Positions 33,158 to 41,582 of a stretch of DNA of 64,000 nt are shown here, one piece after another (position 1 is the first letter of the stretch; the number at the start of each line of letters is the position of its first letter). The notes beneath the pieces are model-generated. The model was not told the DNA's origin and ran no database searches. It saw only the letters and a list, made by a program, of their open reading frames with translations. Position numbers and translations under genes: made by a program. The stretch lies in assembly GCF_003143515.1 (NCBI RefSeq), contig NZ_CP029343.1, positions 124,001 to 188,000 of the forward strand, in the 5' to 3' direction. This stretch comes from Massilia oculi. GTDB taxonomy: Bacteria > Pseudomonadota > Gammaproteobacteria > Burkholderiales > Burkholderiaceae_D.

Positions 33158-35281
33158 TTGCCGGGTTCGAACGACGCCATCGAGTCGCTCCAGTTCACGC
33201 TGCCCGACGGTACTCTGGTGACGCGCTTCGGCGCCCGCGTCCAGGATCGCCACGGTCGCGAACGCGGCGAGGAATGGAACGAGATCGGCTACGGCCCCAA
33301 CGAGACGGTCGACCCCGCCACCGGCCTGCCACGCAACAAGGCGCCGGGACGCCACCTGACCTTCGTGCCGCAATACCACCAGAACCGCACCTGGGGCGTC
33401 GAGGTCATCGACCGCAGCCGCGTGCCGAACAACACCCGTCCGGTCCTGATCGTCAACCAGTACACGCTGGTGGACTTCCTGCCGGGCGGCGTGGCGTTCT
33501 TCCGCGCCTTCGACCGGCCGGGCGACACCGGCTTCGGCTGGATGAATCCGGGCCAGCTGGTCAACGACAAGGTCGCGATCTGCCCGCCGACGCCGTATCC
33601 GCGCAATAACACGCTGTACAACGCGAACCTGGCCAACGGCGACTGCGCCCTGCAGCACTGGACCTATCCGGGCCATGCGGAGCTGAACTCCGACGGCTTC
33701 CCGAACGGCCGCACCGTCCAGGCCCGTCCGCTGGTGGCCGGCGACGTGGTGGAAATCTCGCCCTCGATGTTCTCGACCAATGCGGCGATGCAGGCCAAGG
33801 GCGACTTCGGCGGCATCCGCTACTACTCGAACGAGTGGACCTATGTGGTCGGCCAGGGCCTGCGTCCGTGGTATGGCGTGCAGCCGCGCCTGATGAACGC
33901 ACCGCTGCCCCTCGACACCCTGTCGGGCGGCATCGGCTCGGTGTCCTATAACTACAGCGACAACGGCAGTTTCATGTTCCAGCAGCCGCACAACCACACC
34001 GGCATGCAGAACATGCAACGCTTCGTCGAGGGGCGCCGCCTGGTGCACACCAACTTCACCACGGGCAAGCACAACGAGCCGGGCAACGATCCGCATCCGA
34101 ACGTGGTCGGCCTCCAGGGCCAGCGTTTCAGCCAGTCGGCCTGTATCGCCTGCCATACCAACAACGGCCGCAGCGCGGCGCCTGAAATCGGCCGCCGCCT
34201 GGACACCATGGCCGTGCGCGTCGCCAGGACCGCGGCGGACGGCGCCCAGCTGCCGCACCCGACCTATGGCACGACGGTGCAGATGAACGCCTCCACCGCG
34301 GCCGGCACGCCGCAGAACTGGGGCGGCGTGCGCGTGAAGGAGTTCGAAACGCGCACCGTCAAGCTGGCCGACGGCACCGATGTGCAGTTGCGCAAGCCGG
34401 TGCTGGTGTTCGACGGCCCGACGCCGGACACCGTGTCGCTGCGCGCGGCCCAGCCGATGATCGGCACCGGCCTGCTCGAAGCGGTGCCCGAGGCCGACAT
34501 CCTGGCGCGGGTGCGCACCACGGCCGACCAGGACGGCGTCAAGGGCGTGGCCAACTTCGTGTTCGATCCGGAAACCGGCGCGGTGCACCTCGGCCGCTTC
34601 GGCTGGAAAGCCTCGAAGGCGACGCTGCGTCACCAGACCGCCAGCGCGCTGCTGCAGGACATGTCGGTGACCTCGCCGGTCTATCCGAACCGCAGCTGCG
34701 ACAGCAACCCGGCCGGCTGCGCCTCGGCGCCGAAGCAGCGCGGCATCTCGGAAGCCGACCTGCAGCAGATCTCGAACTACTTGGCCCTGCTGGCCGTGCC
34801 TGCCCAGCGCAGCCTGCCGAGCGGCTTCCCGAAAGGCGTCTCGGCCATCGAGGAGCTGGACGTCGACAGCCGCCAGGTCGCCGCCGGCGCCAAGCTGTTC
34901 GAGGCGATGCGCTGCGTGGCCTGCCACACCGCGTCGATGAAGACCGGCTCGAACCACCTGTTCGCGGAACTGCGCGACCAGACGATCCGTCCTTACACCG
35001 ACCTGCTGCTGCACGATATGGGTCCCGGCCTGGCCGACGACTACAAGGAAGGCCAGGCCAGCGGCAGCATGTGGCGCACGCCGGCACTGTGGGGCCTGGG
35101 CTACACCGACAAGGTGCTGGACCGCGAAGGCACCGTCGGCTACCTGCATGACGGCCGCGCGCGCAACCTGACCGAAGCGATCATGTGGCACGACGGCGAA
35201 GCCGCCGCGGCGCGCAACCGCTTCGCGAAGCTGGCGAAAGCCCAGCGCGACGAGCTGATGGCGTTCCTGCGCTCGCTGTAA
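33158..35281 (+). CDS. Di-heme oxidoreductase family (DUF1111-like), C-terminal part of a split gene
   Basis: This part is in the same frame as the discoidin part, behind its TAG stop. Two heme c sites are visible (SACIACHTNN and MRCVACHTAS, both CxxCH), with LHDMGPGLADDYKEGQASGS and MWRTPALWGLGYTDKVLDRE, hallmarks of the di-heme peroxidase-like DUF1111 family. It has no signal peptide of its own, and a heme c protein must be exported. It therefore needs the upstream part, or it is not made in working form. The coordinate 33158 is only the first possible start (TTG). Confidence 0.8.
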   Translation: MPGSNDAIESLQFTLPDGTLVTRFGARVQDRHGRERGEEWNEIGYGPNETVDPATGLPRNKAPGRHLTFVPQYHQNRTWGVEVIDRSRVPNNTRPVLIVNQYTLVDFLPGGVAFFRAFDRPGDTGFGWMNPGQLVNDKVAICPPTPYPRNNTLYNANLANGDCALQHWTYPGHAELNSDGFPNGRTVQARPLVAGDVVEISPSMFSTNAAMQAKGDFGGIRYYSNEWTYVVGQGLRPWYGVQPRLMNAPLPLDTLSGGIGSVSYNYSDNGSFMFQQPHNHTGMQNMQRFVEGRRLVHTNFTTGKHNEPGNDPHPNVVGLQGQRFSQSACIACHTNNGRSAAPEIGRRLDTMAVRVARTAADGAQLPHPTYGTTVQMNASTAAGTPQNWGGVRVKEFETRTVKLADGTDVQLRKPVLVFDGPTPDTVSLRAAQPMIGTGLLEAVPEADILARVRTTADQDGVKGVANFVFDPETGAVHLGRFGWKASKATLRHQTASALLQDMSVTSPVYPNRSCDSNPAGCASAPKQRGISEADLQQISNYLALLAVPAQRSLPSGFPKGVSAIEELDVDSRQVAAGAKLFEAMRCVACHTASMKTGSNHLFAELRDQTIRPYTDLLLHDMGPGLADDYKEGQASGSMWRTPALWGLGYTDKVLDREGTVGYLHDGRARNLTEAIMWHDGEAAAARNRFAKLAKAQRDELMAFLRSL

Positions 35282-35349
35282 GCGGCATCCGGCCGGCGTG
35301 AATGGCGCCGGGAGCGATCCCGGCGCCATTTTCACATTCGAGGACGGCG

Positions 35350-35397
35350 TTGACTTAATATATGGAACGTATACAATCCCTATACGAATCATATATT
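35350..35397 (+). promoter_or_regulatory. Promoter overlapped by an inverted-repeat operator
   Basis: TTGACT (35350-35355), 16 bp, then TACAAT (35372-35377) form a promoter. The arms AATATATGGAACGTATA (35357-35373) and TATACGAATCATATATT (35381-35397) are inverted repeats with 14 of 17 matches and a 7-base spacer, covering the -10 box. This fits autorepression by the ParD-like protein encoded just downstream. Confidence 0.7.
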
Positions 35398-35409
35398 GGG
35401 AGCTTCACC

Positions 35410-35622
35410 ATGGGCATCGTCAACATCGAAGACGACCTGCACGACCAGGTCCGCCTCGCCACCAGGGTCTCGTGCCGCTCGATCAACGCGCAAGCCGCGT
35501 TCTGGATCAAGATCGGCATGCTGTGCGAGACCAACCCCACCCTCAGCTTCAACGAGATCGTGCAACGCGAGCTGGCCGCCGCCGGCGTGTCGGCGCCGCC
35601 CCTCACCCTGAGCGCGGCATGA
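35410..35622 (+). CDS. ParD-like antitoxin family protein
   Basis: The product is 70 aa from ATG 35410 (GGGAG upstream). The sequence MGIVNIEDDLHDQVRLATRV followed by SINAQAAFWIKIGMLCETNP matches the ParD_like family, a ribbon-helix-helix group (short strand, then two helices). It overlaps the methionine aminopeptidase gene by four bases (ATGA) and is thus coupled to it; no ParE-type toxin is present. The inverted repeat before it is a fitting operator. Confidence 0.85.
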   Translation: MGIVNIEDDLHDQVRLATRVSCRSINAQAAFWIKIGMLCETNPTLSFNEIVQRELAAAGVSAPPLTLSAA

Positions 35623-36392
35623 CCAAACAACCGCATGAGCTGGCGCTGATGGCCGAATCCGGCCGCCTGCTGGCGTCCGTGTTCGGGATGCTCGACCAGC
35701 TGTCCCTGGCCGGCATGACCACGCTCGAGGTCGACACCCTCGTCGAACGCTTCATCGTCGACGAGCTCGGCGCGCGGCCGGCCAGCAAGGGCCAGTACGA
35801 CTACGGTTTCGTGCTCAATTCGTCGATCAACCACGTGGTCTGCCACGGCGTGCCGTCGGCCGGCGAGGTGCTGAAGGACGGCGACATCGTGAACTTCGAC
35901 ATCACCCTCGAAAAGAACGGCTATATCGCCGACTCCAGCAAGACCTATCTGGTCGGCGCGGTCGACCTGGACGCGCGCCGGCTGGTGCAGACCACCTACG
36001 AGGCGATGTGGAAGGGCATCCGCGCGGTTCGGCCCGGCGCCACGCTGGGCGACGTCGGCTGGGCGATCGAGCGCCATGCCAAGCGCAATGGCTGCTCGGT
36101 GGTTCGCGAATATTGCGGCCACGGCATCGGGCGCGAGATGCACGAGGAGCCGCAGGTGCTGCACTTCGGGACCAAGGGCGCGGGACTCACGCTGCGCGAG
36201 GGCATGGTGTTCACCATCGAACCCATGCTCAACCGGGGTGGCCGCAGCGTGCGCACCGAGGACGATGGCTGGACCGTGGTGACGCGCGACGGATCCTTGT
36301 CGGCGCAGTTCGAGCACACGGTGGCCGTCACGGCCAGTGGGGTCGCGGTGCTGACGCTGCGTCCCGAAGAACGCGCGATGGTCGCGATCTAG
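35619..36392 (+). CDS. map: Type I methionine aminopeptidase
   Basis: The product is 257 aa. The enzyme removes the N-terminal Met from new proteins with two metal ions. Ligands are visible: Asp in VNFDITLEKNGYIADSSKTY (two Asp), His in EYCGHGIGREMHEEP, Glu in FTIEPML and Glu in AQFEHTVAVT. Its start overlaps the stop of the ParD-like gene, so it is probably an accessory copy under the control of that protein rather than the housekeeping map (not in the window). It converges on the DsrE gene with a 4-bp overlap. Confidence 0.9.
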   Translation: MTKQPHELALMAESGRLLASVFGMLDQLSLAGMTTLEVDTLVERFIVDELGARPASKGQYDYGFVLNSSINHVVCHGVPSAGEVLKDGDIVNFDITLEKNGYIADSSKTYLVGAVDLDARRLVQTTYEAMWKGIRAVRPGATLGDVGWAIERHAKRNGCSVVREYCGHGIGREMHEEPQVLHFGTKGAGLTLREGMVFTIEPMLNRGGRSVRTEDDGWTVVTRDGSLSAQFEHTVAVTASGVAVLTLRPEERAMVAI

Positions 36393-36775
36393 AAGACCAG
36401 CATGCGCCAGCCCGGCGCGCTGCCCTGCTCGACGAACGACACCATGCCTTCGACTCCGGCGCAGTGCGGCACCAGCCTGGCGCGGTCGGCGCCGCTGGCG
36501 TGCAGCGCCTGGGTGCAGGCGCGAATTTCCACGCCCAGTTCGACGCTCGCTTCCAGGTGGCGTGAGATCGGCCACTGCTCGGCCCCGAAGCCGGTCGGGC
36601 GCGCGGCGTTCTCGGCCAGCAGCCATTGCACCGACTGGCTCGAAAACAGCATCTTGACCCGCATGTCGAGCGCCGCCGCCGCTTGCGCGGTCATGAACGG
36701 GGTAGCCAGCAGTTCGGAACGCGACAGGTCGCACGACCAGACCAGGATGGCCAGTCCGCGCTCCTGCGTGCTCAC
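36389..36775 (-). CDS. DsrE family protein
   Basis: The product is 128 aa with a GTG start that overlaps the stop of the GcvH-like gene (GTGA). It has a Rossmann-like DsrE/TusD pattern: RGLAILVWSCDLSRSELLAT, a helix with MTAQAAAALDMRVKMLFSSQ, and LGVEIRACTQALHASGADRA with the Cys at the place of the active cysteine in DsrE proteins. Members move sulfur in persulfide relays. Coupling to a lipoyl carrier suggests a sulfur or acyl transfer role. Confidence 0.8.
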   Translation of the reverse strand: MSTQERGLAILVWSCDLSRSELLATPFMTAQAAAALDMRVKMLFSSQSVQWLLAENAARPTGFGAEQWPISRHLEASVELGVEIRACTQALHASGADRARLVPHCAGVEGMVSFVEQGSAPGWRMLVF

Positions 36776-37218
36776 GGCTTGATCCAGTCGTCGACCGGCT
36801 CCAGCCGCATGCGGCGTTCCGCCTGTTCGACCAGGGTGGCGCCATGCGCCAGCCGCGTGCGGTCCTGTTCCCAATCGCTGGCCTGGACCACGGCGATCCA
36901 GCCCTTGCCATACGGGTCCTGGTTGATGAGTTCGGGCTTGTCTTCGAGCAGCCCGTTGATCTCGACCACGACGCCCGAGACCGGCGCCTTGATCGTCACC
37001 ACCGTCTTGCTCAGCTCGACGACGCCCATGGTCTTGCCCTGTTCGAGCTCGGTGCCGACCGGCTTCGGCCGGCACATATAGAAGTAATTACCGCTGATCT
37101 TGACGCCAAAGGCGCTGACGCCGACCTGCATGCGGCCGTCGCCCAGGTCGCGGCACCACATATCGTTCTCGAGATCGAAGTAGCAGTCGTCCGGATAGTC
37201 GAAGCCGAGGATGAGCAT
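36772..37218 (-). CDS. GcvH-like lipoyl carrier protein
   Basis: The product is 148 aa from ATG 37218. The lipoyl domain is clear: GKTMGVVELSKTVVTIKAPV with the lipoylated Lys in ELSKTV, followed by SGVVVEINGLLEDKPELINQ and the GKGWIAVV strand. It resembles GcvH of the glycine cleavage system, but gcvT and gcvP are not nearby. It is coupled to a DsrE-family gene. GcvH-like lipoate-binding proteins serve in sulfur oxidation in other bacteria, so that role is possible. It lies right behind tRNA-Sec. Confidence 0.85.
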   Translation of the reverse strand: MLILGFDYPDDCYFDLENDMWCRDLGDGRMQVGVSAFGVKISGNYFYMCRPKPVGTELEQGKTMGVVELSKTVVTIKAPVSGVVVEINGLLEDKPELINQDPYGKGWIAVVQASDWEQDRTRLAHGATLVEQAERRMRLEPVDDWIKP

Positions 37219-37255
37219 GGTCTTGGTCAGGGGAAGAATCTGAGAAGCAACGGCG

Positions 37256-37351
37256 TGGCGGAAGGATGCGGGAGTCGAACCCACCCGGCGACGCATGGCG
37301 CCACCAACTGGGTTTGAAGCCCAGCCGCCCCACCAGGGACGATTTCCTTCC
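37256..37351 (-). tRNA. selC: tRNA-Sec (anticodon UCA)
   Basis: The minus strand reads GGAAGGAAATCGTCCCTGGT, a long variable arm region, the anticodon loop CTTCAAA within a GCTGGG / CCCAGT stem, a T arm GGGTTCGACTCCC and the end ATCCTTCCG-CCA with encoded CCA. The 96-nt length, long extra arm, UCA anticodon and 8-bp acceptor arm are diagnostic of tRNA-Sec. It supplies selenocysteine for the formate dehydrogenase about 10 kb away, together with selA and selB. Confidence 0.92.
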
Positions 37352-37383
37352 GAAGAGACCGCATTTTACCTCTTGCGGGCAAT

Positions 37384-38052
37384 TCAATCCAGTGCCGGAC
37401 TGGAACGGCGTTCCAGGATCTGCAGCTGGCCGAGGACGCTCGCCACCTTGGTGGTGATGACGTCGATCGCCGGACCGTTGGCGCCATGCGGCAGGATCAC
37501 GTCGGCCTTGCGCCTGGTCGGCTCGATGAATTGCTTGTGCATCGGGCGCACCGTGTCCATGTACTGGCCGACGATGCTGTCGAGCGAACGACCGCGTTCG
37601 GCGACGTCGCGCTGGAGCCGGCGGATGAAGCGCACGTCGGGCGCGGTGTCGACGAAGATTTTCAGCGACATCATGTCGCGCAGGTCGGCGTCGTACAGGG
37701 CGAACAGGCCCTCGATCACGATCACCGGGGCCGGCTTGACGGGAATGGTCTGGTCGGTACGGTTGGACACCGTGAAATCGTAGATCGGCATCGCGATCGA
37801 TTCGCCGTTACGCAAGGCGCGCACGTGCTCGACCAGCAGCGGCCAGTCGAAGGCTTGCGGGTGGTCGTAGTTCTGCTCGCGCCGCTCTTCCATGGTGAGA
37901 TGGGTCTGGTCGCGGTAATAGTCGTCCTGCATGACGACGGAGACGAGATCGGTGCCGAACGACGACAGCACTTGCTGCGTCACCGTCGACTTGCCACTGC
38001 CGCTGCCGCCGGCGACGCCAATGACGAAGGGTGGGGAAGAAATCTGATTCAT
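37384..38052 (-). CDS. udk: Uridine kinase
   Basis: The product is 222 aa. Walker A is IGVAGGSGSGKSTVTQ; QDDYYRDQTHL and YDHPQAFDWPLLVEHV are the uridine/cytidine-binding elements. PIYDFTVSNR and EGLFALYDADLRDMMSLKIF complete the family set. The enzyme phosphorylates uridine and cytidine with ATP or GTP in pyrimidine salvage. Length matches the family. It stands alone, upstream of selC on the same strand. Confidence 0.93.
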   Translation of the reverse strand: MNQISSPPFVIGVAGGSGSGKSTVTQQVLSSFGTDLVSVVMQDDYYRDQTHLTMEERREQNYDHPQAFDWPLLVEHVRALRNGESIAMPIYDFTVSNRTDQTIPVKPAPVIVIEGLFALYDADLRDMMSLKIFVDTAPDVRFIRRLQRDVAERGRSLDSIVGQYMDTVRPMHKQFIEPTRRKADVILPHGANGPAIDVITTKVASVLGQLQILERRSSPALD

Positions 38053-38106
38053 CCCAGCATGATACCGGAGCGCCGCCCGAATCGACAGGTGCAGATCGCT
38101 TCCGCC

Positions 38107-38541
38107 TCACCAGCCACTGCGCGCGCCCGACGGCCCGACGTCGCGCCAGGGCCACTTGCCCATGCACGCGGACGTGAGAAACACGCGGACGGTGCCCGCC
38201 TCGCTCCCCTGCACGGCTCTCCGGCGCTCCGCGTCAAAGGCGTCGACGCGCCTCCCGACCAGCGCCAGGTCGTCATCGGTCGCGCCGCCCTCGAACGCCA
38301 GCTCGAAGCTCGCGACGCCGTGGCTGGTGACCGAATTGATCTCTACGAGACGCGGCAAGCCCGTCATCATCCGTTCCAGCGGATTCGTGACCCCGGCTTC
38401 CACCCGCTCGGGCAGCCGCTCGCCGACAACATACTGGACACCGACGACCGCGCCGCTGCGCTCACAGGCGAGCGCTGCATCGCTCTTGGAGAGCCAGACG
38501 GCGACGACGGCAACTGCGGCTTTCATCTGGATCGACCTCAT
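38107..38541 (-). CDS. Stand-alone RND porter-like domain
   Basis: The product is 144 aa from ATG 38541 (MRSIQMKAAVAVVAVWLSKS), with a short hydrophobic, signal-like start. The middle (VEAGVTNPLERMMTGLPRLV, then EINSVTSHGVASFELAFEGG) matches the first periplasmic porter segment of AcrB-type RND pumps (V-T-x-P-L-E-x-x-x-x-x-L/I-x-G). The ten or more membrane helices of a pump are missing. It is either a remnant of a pump gene or a small protein built from the porter fold. Confidence 0.55.
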   Translation of the reverse strand: MRSIQMKAAVAVVAVWLSKSDAALACERSGAVVGVQYVVGERLPERVEAGVTNPLERMMTGLPRLVEINSVTSHGVASFELAFEGGATDDDLALVGRRVDAFDAERRRAVQGSEAGTVRVFLTSACMGKWPWRDVGPSGARSGW

Positions 38542-38716
38542 GGGCAATGGCGGGGACGGTGGCTGGCCACTGGGATGGTAACCCATCCGGTGACGGAATT
38601 GGCGATCTGTCATCGGGTCGTCACACACGATGTTTACGCTGGCGGCAGTCGAGTAAAACGTGTCGACAAATCAATATTGAACGGCAATATTTATTGCAAT
38701 CAAAGCCACTTTCCGG

Positions 38717-40969
38717 ATGACCGTCATGACTTCACGCCGCAGATTCCTGGGCAACAGCGCCCGCGCCGGCATCGCCGCCGCCACCTATGCCGCCTTCCCG
38801 CCCGCCATCCAGCGCGCGCTCGCCATCCCCGCCAACAATGCCACCGGCACCATCCGCGACGTCGAGCACGTGGTGATCCTGATGCAGGAGAACCGCGCCT
38901 TCGACCATTACTTCGGCACGCTGGCCGGTGTGCGCGGCTTCGGCGACCGCTTCCCGATTCCACTGCCGGAAGGCCGCAACGTGTGGCAGCAGCGCATGGG
39001 CAACAGCAACCTGATGATGCCGTTCCACCTCGACGGCAGCAAGGGCAATGCCCAGCGCGCCAACGGCACGCCGCACGACTGGCTCGACAGCCAGCTGGCC
39101 TGGGACAACGGCCGCATGGACCAATGGCCACGCTACAAGAATCCCATCTCGATGGGCTATTTCAAGGAAAGCGAAATCCCCTTCGCCTTCGCGCTGGCCA
39201 ATGCCTTCACCCTGTGCGACGCCTACCACTGCGCGATGCACACCGGCACCGACGCCAACCGCGCGTTCTTCCTGACCGGCACCAATGGCGCGGCGCCGAC
39301 CGGCACGGCCTTCGTCACCAACGAATGGGATGCCATCGACGGCCTGCCGGGTGGCGTGAATACCGGCTACACCTGGACCACGTATGCGGAGCGCCTCGAA
39401 GCGGCCGGCGTCAAGTGGATCAGCTACCAGAACATGCCCGACGAATGGGGCGACAATATGCTGGGCGCCTTCCGCCAGTTCAGGCGCGCCAATATCGCGT
39501 CGGGCTATCCGGTGTCCAGCGGCGGCGCCCCCGGCCAGCCCTACACCAATACCGGCCAGTCGCTGCCCTACAAGGCCTACGACGCGGCGACGGACAACCC
39601 GAACAATCCGCTCTACAAGGGTATCGCCAATACCCTGCCGGGTACCCGCCCCGAGCAGTACCTGGACGCCTTCAGGCGCGACATCCGCGAGGGCAAGCTG
39701 CCCCAAGTATCCTGGATCAACGCGCCGTCGATCTATTGCGAACATCCCGGCCCGTCGAGCCCGGTGCAGGGTTCCTGGTTCCTGCAGGAGGTGCTGGACG
39801 CCCTGACCGCCAACCCCGAGGTCTGGAGCAAGACCGTCCTGATCGTCAACTTCGACGAGAACGACGGCTACTTCGACCACGTGCCCTCCCCGTCGGCGCC
39901 CTCGCCCGACGGCAAGGGCGGCTACGCCGGCAAGACCACGCTGGCGCCGGGCGACCTGGCGCACGAATACTTCACGCATCCGCGCCCTCCCGGCAGCACC
40001 AGGCAGCCGGCGCCGGACGGCCGCGTGTACGGCCCGGGCCCGCGGGTGCCGATGTACGTGATTTCGCCATGGAGCCGCGGCGGCTGGGTCAATTCGCAGG
40101 TGTTCGACCACACGTCGGTGCTGCGCTTCCTGGAAGCGCGCTTCGGCGTGAAGGAGCCGAACATCAGCCCCTTCCGCCGCGCCGTCTGCGGCGACCTGAC
40201 CAGCGCCTTCAACTTCGTGTCGCCCAACGACGAGCCGCTGCCGGTGCTCTCCGGCCGCAAGAGCAGGGGCGAGGCGGACGCCTTGCGCACCGCCCAGCAA
40301 AGGCTGCCGCAGATCCCGGCGCCGTCCGCGCCGCAGATGCCCGTCCAGGCCGCGGGCACGCGCCCCTCGCGCGCGCTGCCGTATGAGCTGGCCACCAGCT
40401 GCGACATTCAGCCCGGCGCCACGATGGCGGCTGCGCGGGTGGCGCTGAACTTCATCAACACCGGCCGCCAGGGCGCGGTGTTCCACGTCTACGACCGCAA
40501 GAACCTGGCCGCCATCCCGCGCCGCTACACGGTCGAAGCGGGCAAATCGCTGGCGGACGTCTGGACACCGGCGGTCGGCGGCGCCTATGACCTGTGGGTG
40601 CTGGGGCCGAACGGCTACCACCGTCATTTCACCGGCAGCGCGCTGCGCGCCGTGGCTGCGGGCCAGCCGCGTCCCGACGTCCAGGTGCGCTGCGACGCCG
40701 CGACCGGGGAGCTGGTGCTGCGCCTCATCAATGGCGGCGTCGCGCCCTGCACCTTCAACCTGGCCGCCAACGCCTATGCGCAGCTACGCCAGCAGCACAC
40801 CCTGGCGCCGCGCACCGAACTGACGGTGCGCATTCCCGTGGCGGGCAACGACTACTGGTACGACTTCAGCGCCATGGTTTCCGGCCAGCCCGATTACCTG
40901 CGCCGCTTCGCCGGCCGCGTCGAAACTGGCCGCCACACGGTCAGCGACCCGGCGCTGGGCCGCATCTAG
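38717..40969 (+). CDS. Phosphocholine-specific phospholipase C
   Basis: The product is 750 aa. A Tat signal (TSRRRFLGNSARAGIAAATY) leads to export of the folded enzyme. The family start HVVILMQENRAFDHYFGTLA and GVRGFGDR, the metal-site region HTGTDANRAFF, FDENDGYFDHVPSP and the DUF756 beta-sandwich repeats at the C-terminus match the bacterial phospholipase C / acid phosphatase family (TIGR03396, PlcN-like). It hydrolyses phosphatidylcholine in phosphate supply. ATG 38717 is used; ATG 38726 is possible. Confidence 0.9.
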   Translation: MTVMTSRRRFLGNSARAGIAAATYAAFPPAIQRALAIPANNATGTIRDVEHVVILMQENRAFDHYFGTLAGVRGFGDRFPIPLPEGRNVWQQRMGNSNLMMPFHLDGSKGNAQRANGTPHDWLDSQLAWDNGRMDQWPRYKNPISMGYFKESEIPFAFALANAFTLCDAYHCAMHTGTDANRAFFLTGTNGAAPTGTAFVTNEWDAIDGLPGGVNTGYTWTTYAERLEAAGVKWISYQNMPDEWGDNMLGAFRQFRRANIASGYPVSSGGAPGQPYTNTGQSLPYKAYDAATDNPNNPLYKGIANTLPGTRPEQYLDAFRRDIREGKLPQVSWINAPSIYCEHPGPSSPVQGSWFLQEVLDALTANPEVWSKTVLIVNFDENDGYFDHVPSPSAPSPDGKGGYAGKTTLAPGDLAHEYFTHPRPPGSTRQPAPDGRVYGPGPRVPMYVISPWSRGGWVNSQVFDHTSVLRFLEARFGVKEPNISPFRRAVCGDLTSAFNFVSPNDEPLPVLSGRKSRGEADALRTAQQRLPQIPAPSAPQMPVQAAGTRPSRALPYELATSCDIQPGATMAAARVALNFINTGRQGAVFHVYDRKNLAAIPRRYTVEAGKSLADVWTPAVGGAYDLWVLGPNGYHRHFTGSALRAVAAGQPRPDVQVRCDAATGELVLRLINGGVAPCTFNLAANAYAQLRQQHTLAPRTELTVRIPVAGNDYWYDFSAMVSGQPDYLRRFAGRVETGRHTVSDPALGRI

Positions 40970-40991
40970 ACTAGCAATGAAAGGAATTTCC

Positions 40992-41582
40992 ATGCAATCG
41001 ATGATTCGCCATCTCGCGGTCGCTGCCGCCATGTCGCTGTGCGCCCCATTCGCCTCGGCCGCCGTGCTGAACTTCGACGACATCGTCGGCCCCGACGGTT
41101 TCGCCGCCGTGCCCGGCAACTACGGCGGCCTCGACTGGTCGGCGTCCGGCCTGAACGTGTTTACCGCGCAAAGCGCGCCGTTCACGCCCCGCTCGGGGAT
41201 GGGCCAGGTGACGACCGACTGGATCGACGGCGGACCGATCGCGAGCACCATCCGTTTCCTGGCGCCGACGGTGTTCAACGGCGCCTGGTTCTCGGGCTAT
41301 GAAGACAGCAGCGTGCGTTTCGACCTCTACTTCGCCGGCCAGCTGGTCGCCAGCTCGGCTTTGCTGCAACTCTCGGGAACGTCGGCCTTCCTGGACGCCG
41401 GCTGGGACGGCGCGATCGATGCGGTGGTCGTGCGCACCGGCGCCCAGGGGTCCTACGCGATGGACGACTTCACCTTCGTGGATGCCACGGAGGTGCCCGA
41501 ACCGGACCCACTCGCCCTGCTGCTGGCCGGCGCCGGCGGCCTGCTAGTCCTGCGGCGGAAACAGCAAGGTCCCCGGCCGTAG
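40992..41582 (+). CDS. PEP-CTERM sorted secreted protein
   Basis: The product is 196 aa from ATG 40992 (AAGGA six bases upstream). A signal peptide (cleavage near ASAAV) is followed by a beta-sandwich-like domain (VLNFDDIVGPDGFAAVPGNY). The C-terminus is a PEP-CTERM signal: [20 protein letters not shown] and RRKQ, with the motif, hydrophobic helix and basic end. It is thus processed by an exosortase. The last 39 bp overlap the selB end on the other strand. Confidence 0.85.
   Translation: MQSMIRHLAVAAAMSLCAPFASAAVLNFDDIVGPDGFAAVPGNYGGLDWSASGLNVFTAQSAPFTPRSGMGQVTTDWIDGGPIASTIRFLAPTVFNGAWFSGYEDSSVRFDLYFAGQLVASSALLQLSGTSAFLDAGWDGAIDAVVVRTGAQGSYAMDDFTFVDATEVPEPDPLALLLAGAGGLLVLRRKQQGPRP

Noticed and set aside
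32090..35392. 1100-aa minus-strand open frame
   Set aside because: It is a shadow of the discoidin / di-heme frame in G+C-rich DNA; its product is rich in Arg, Ala and His and has no known domain.
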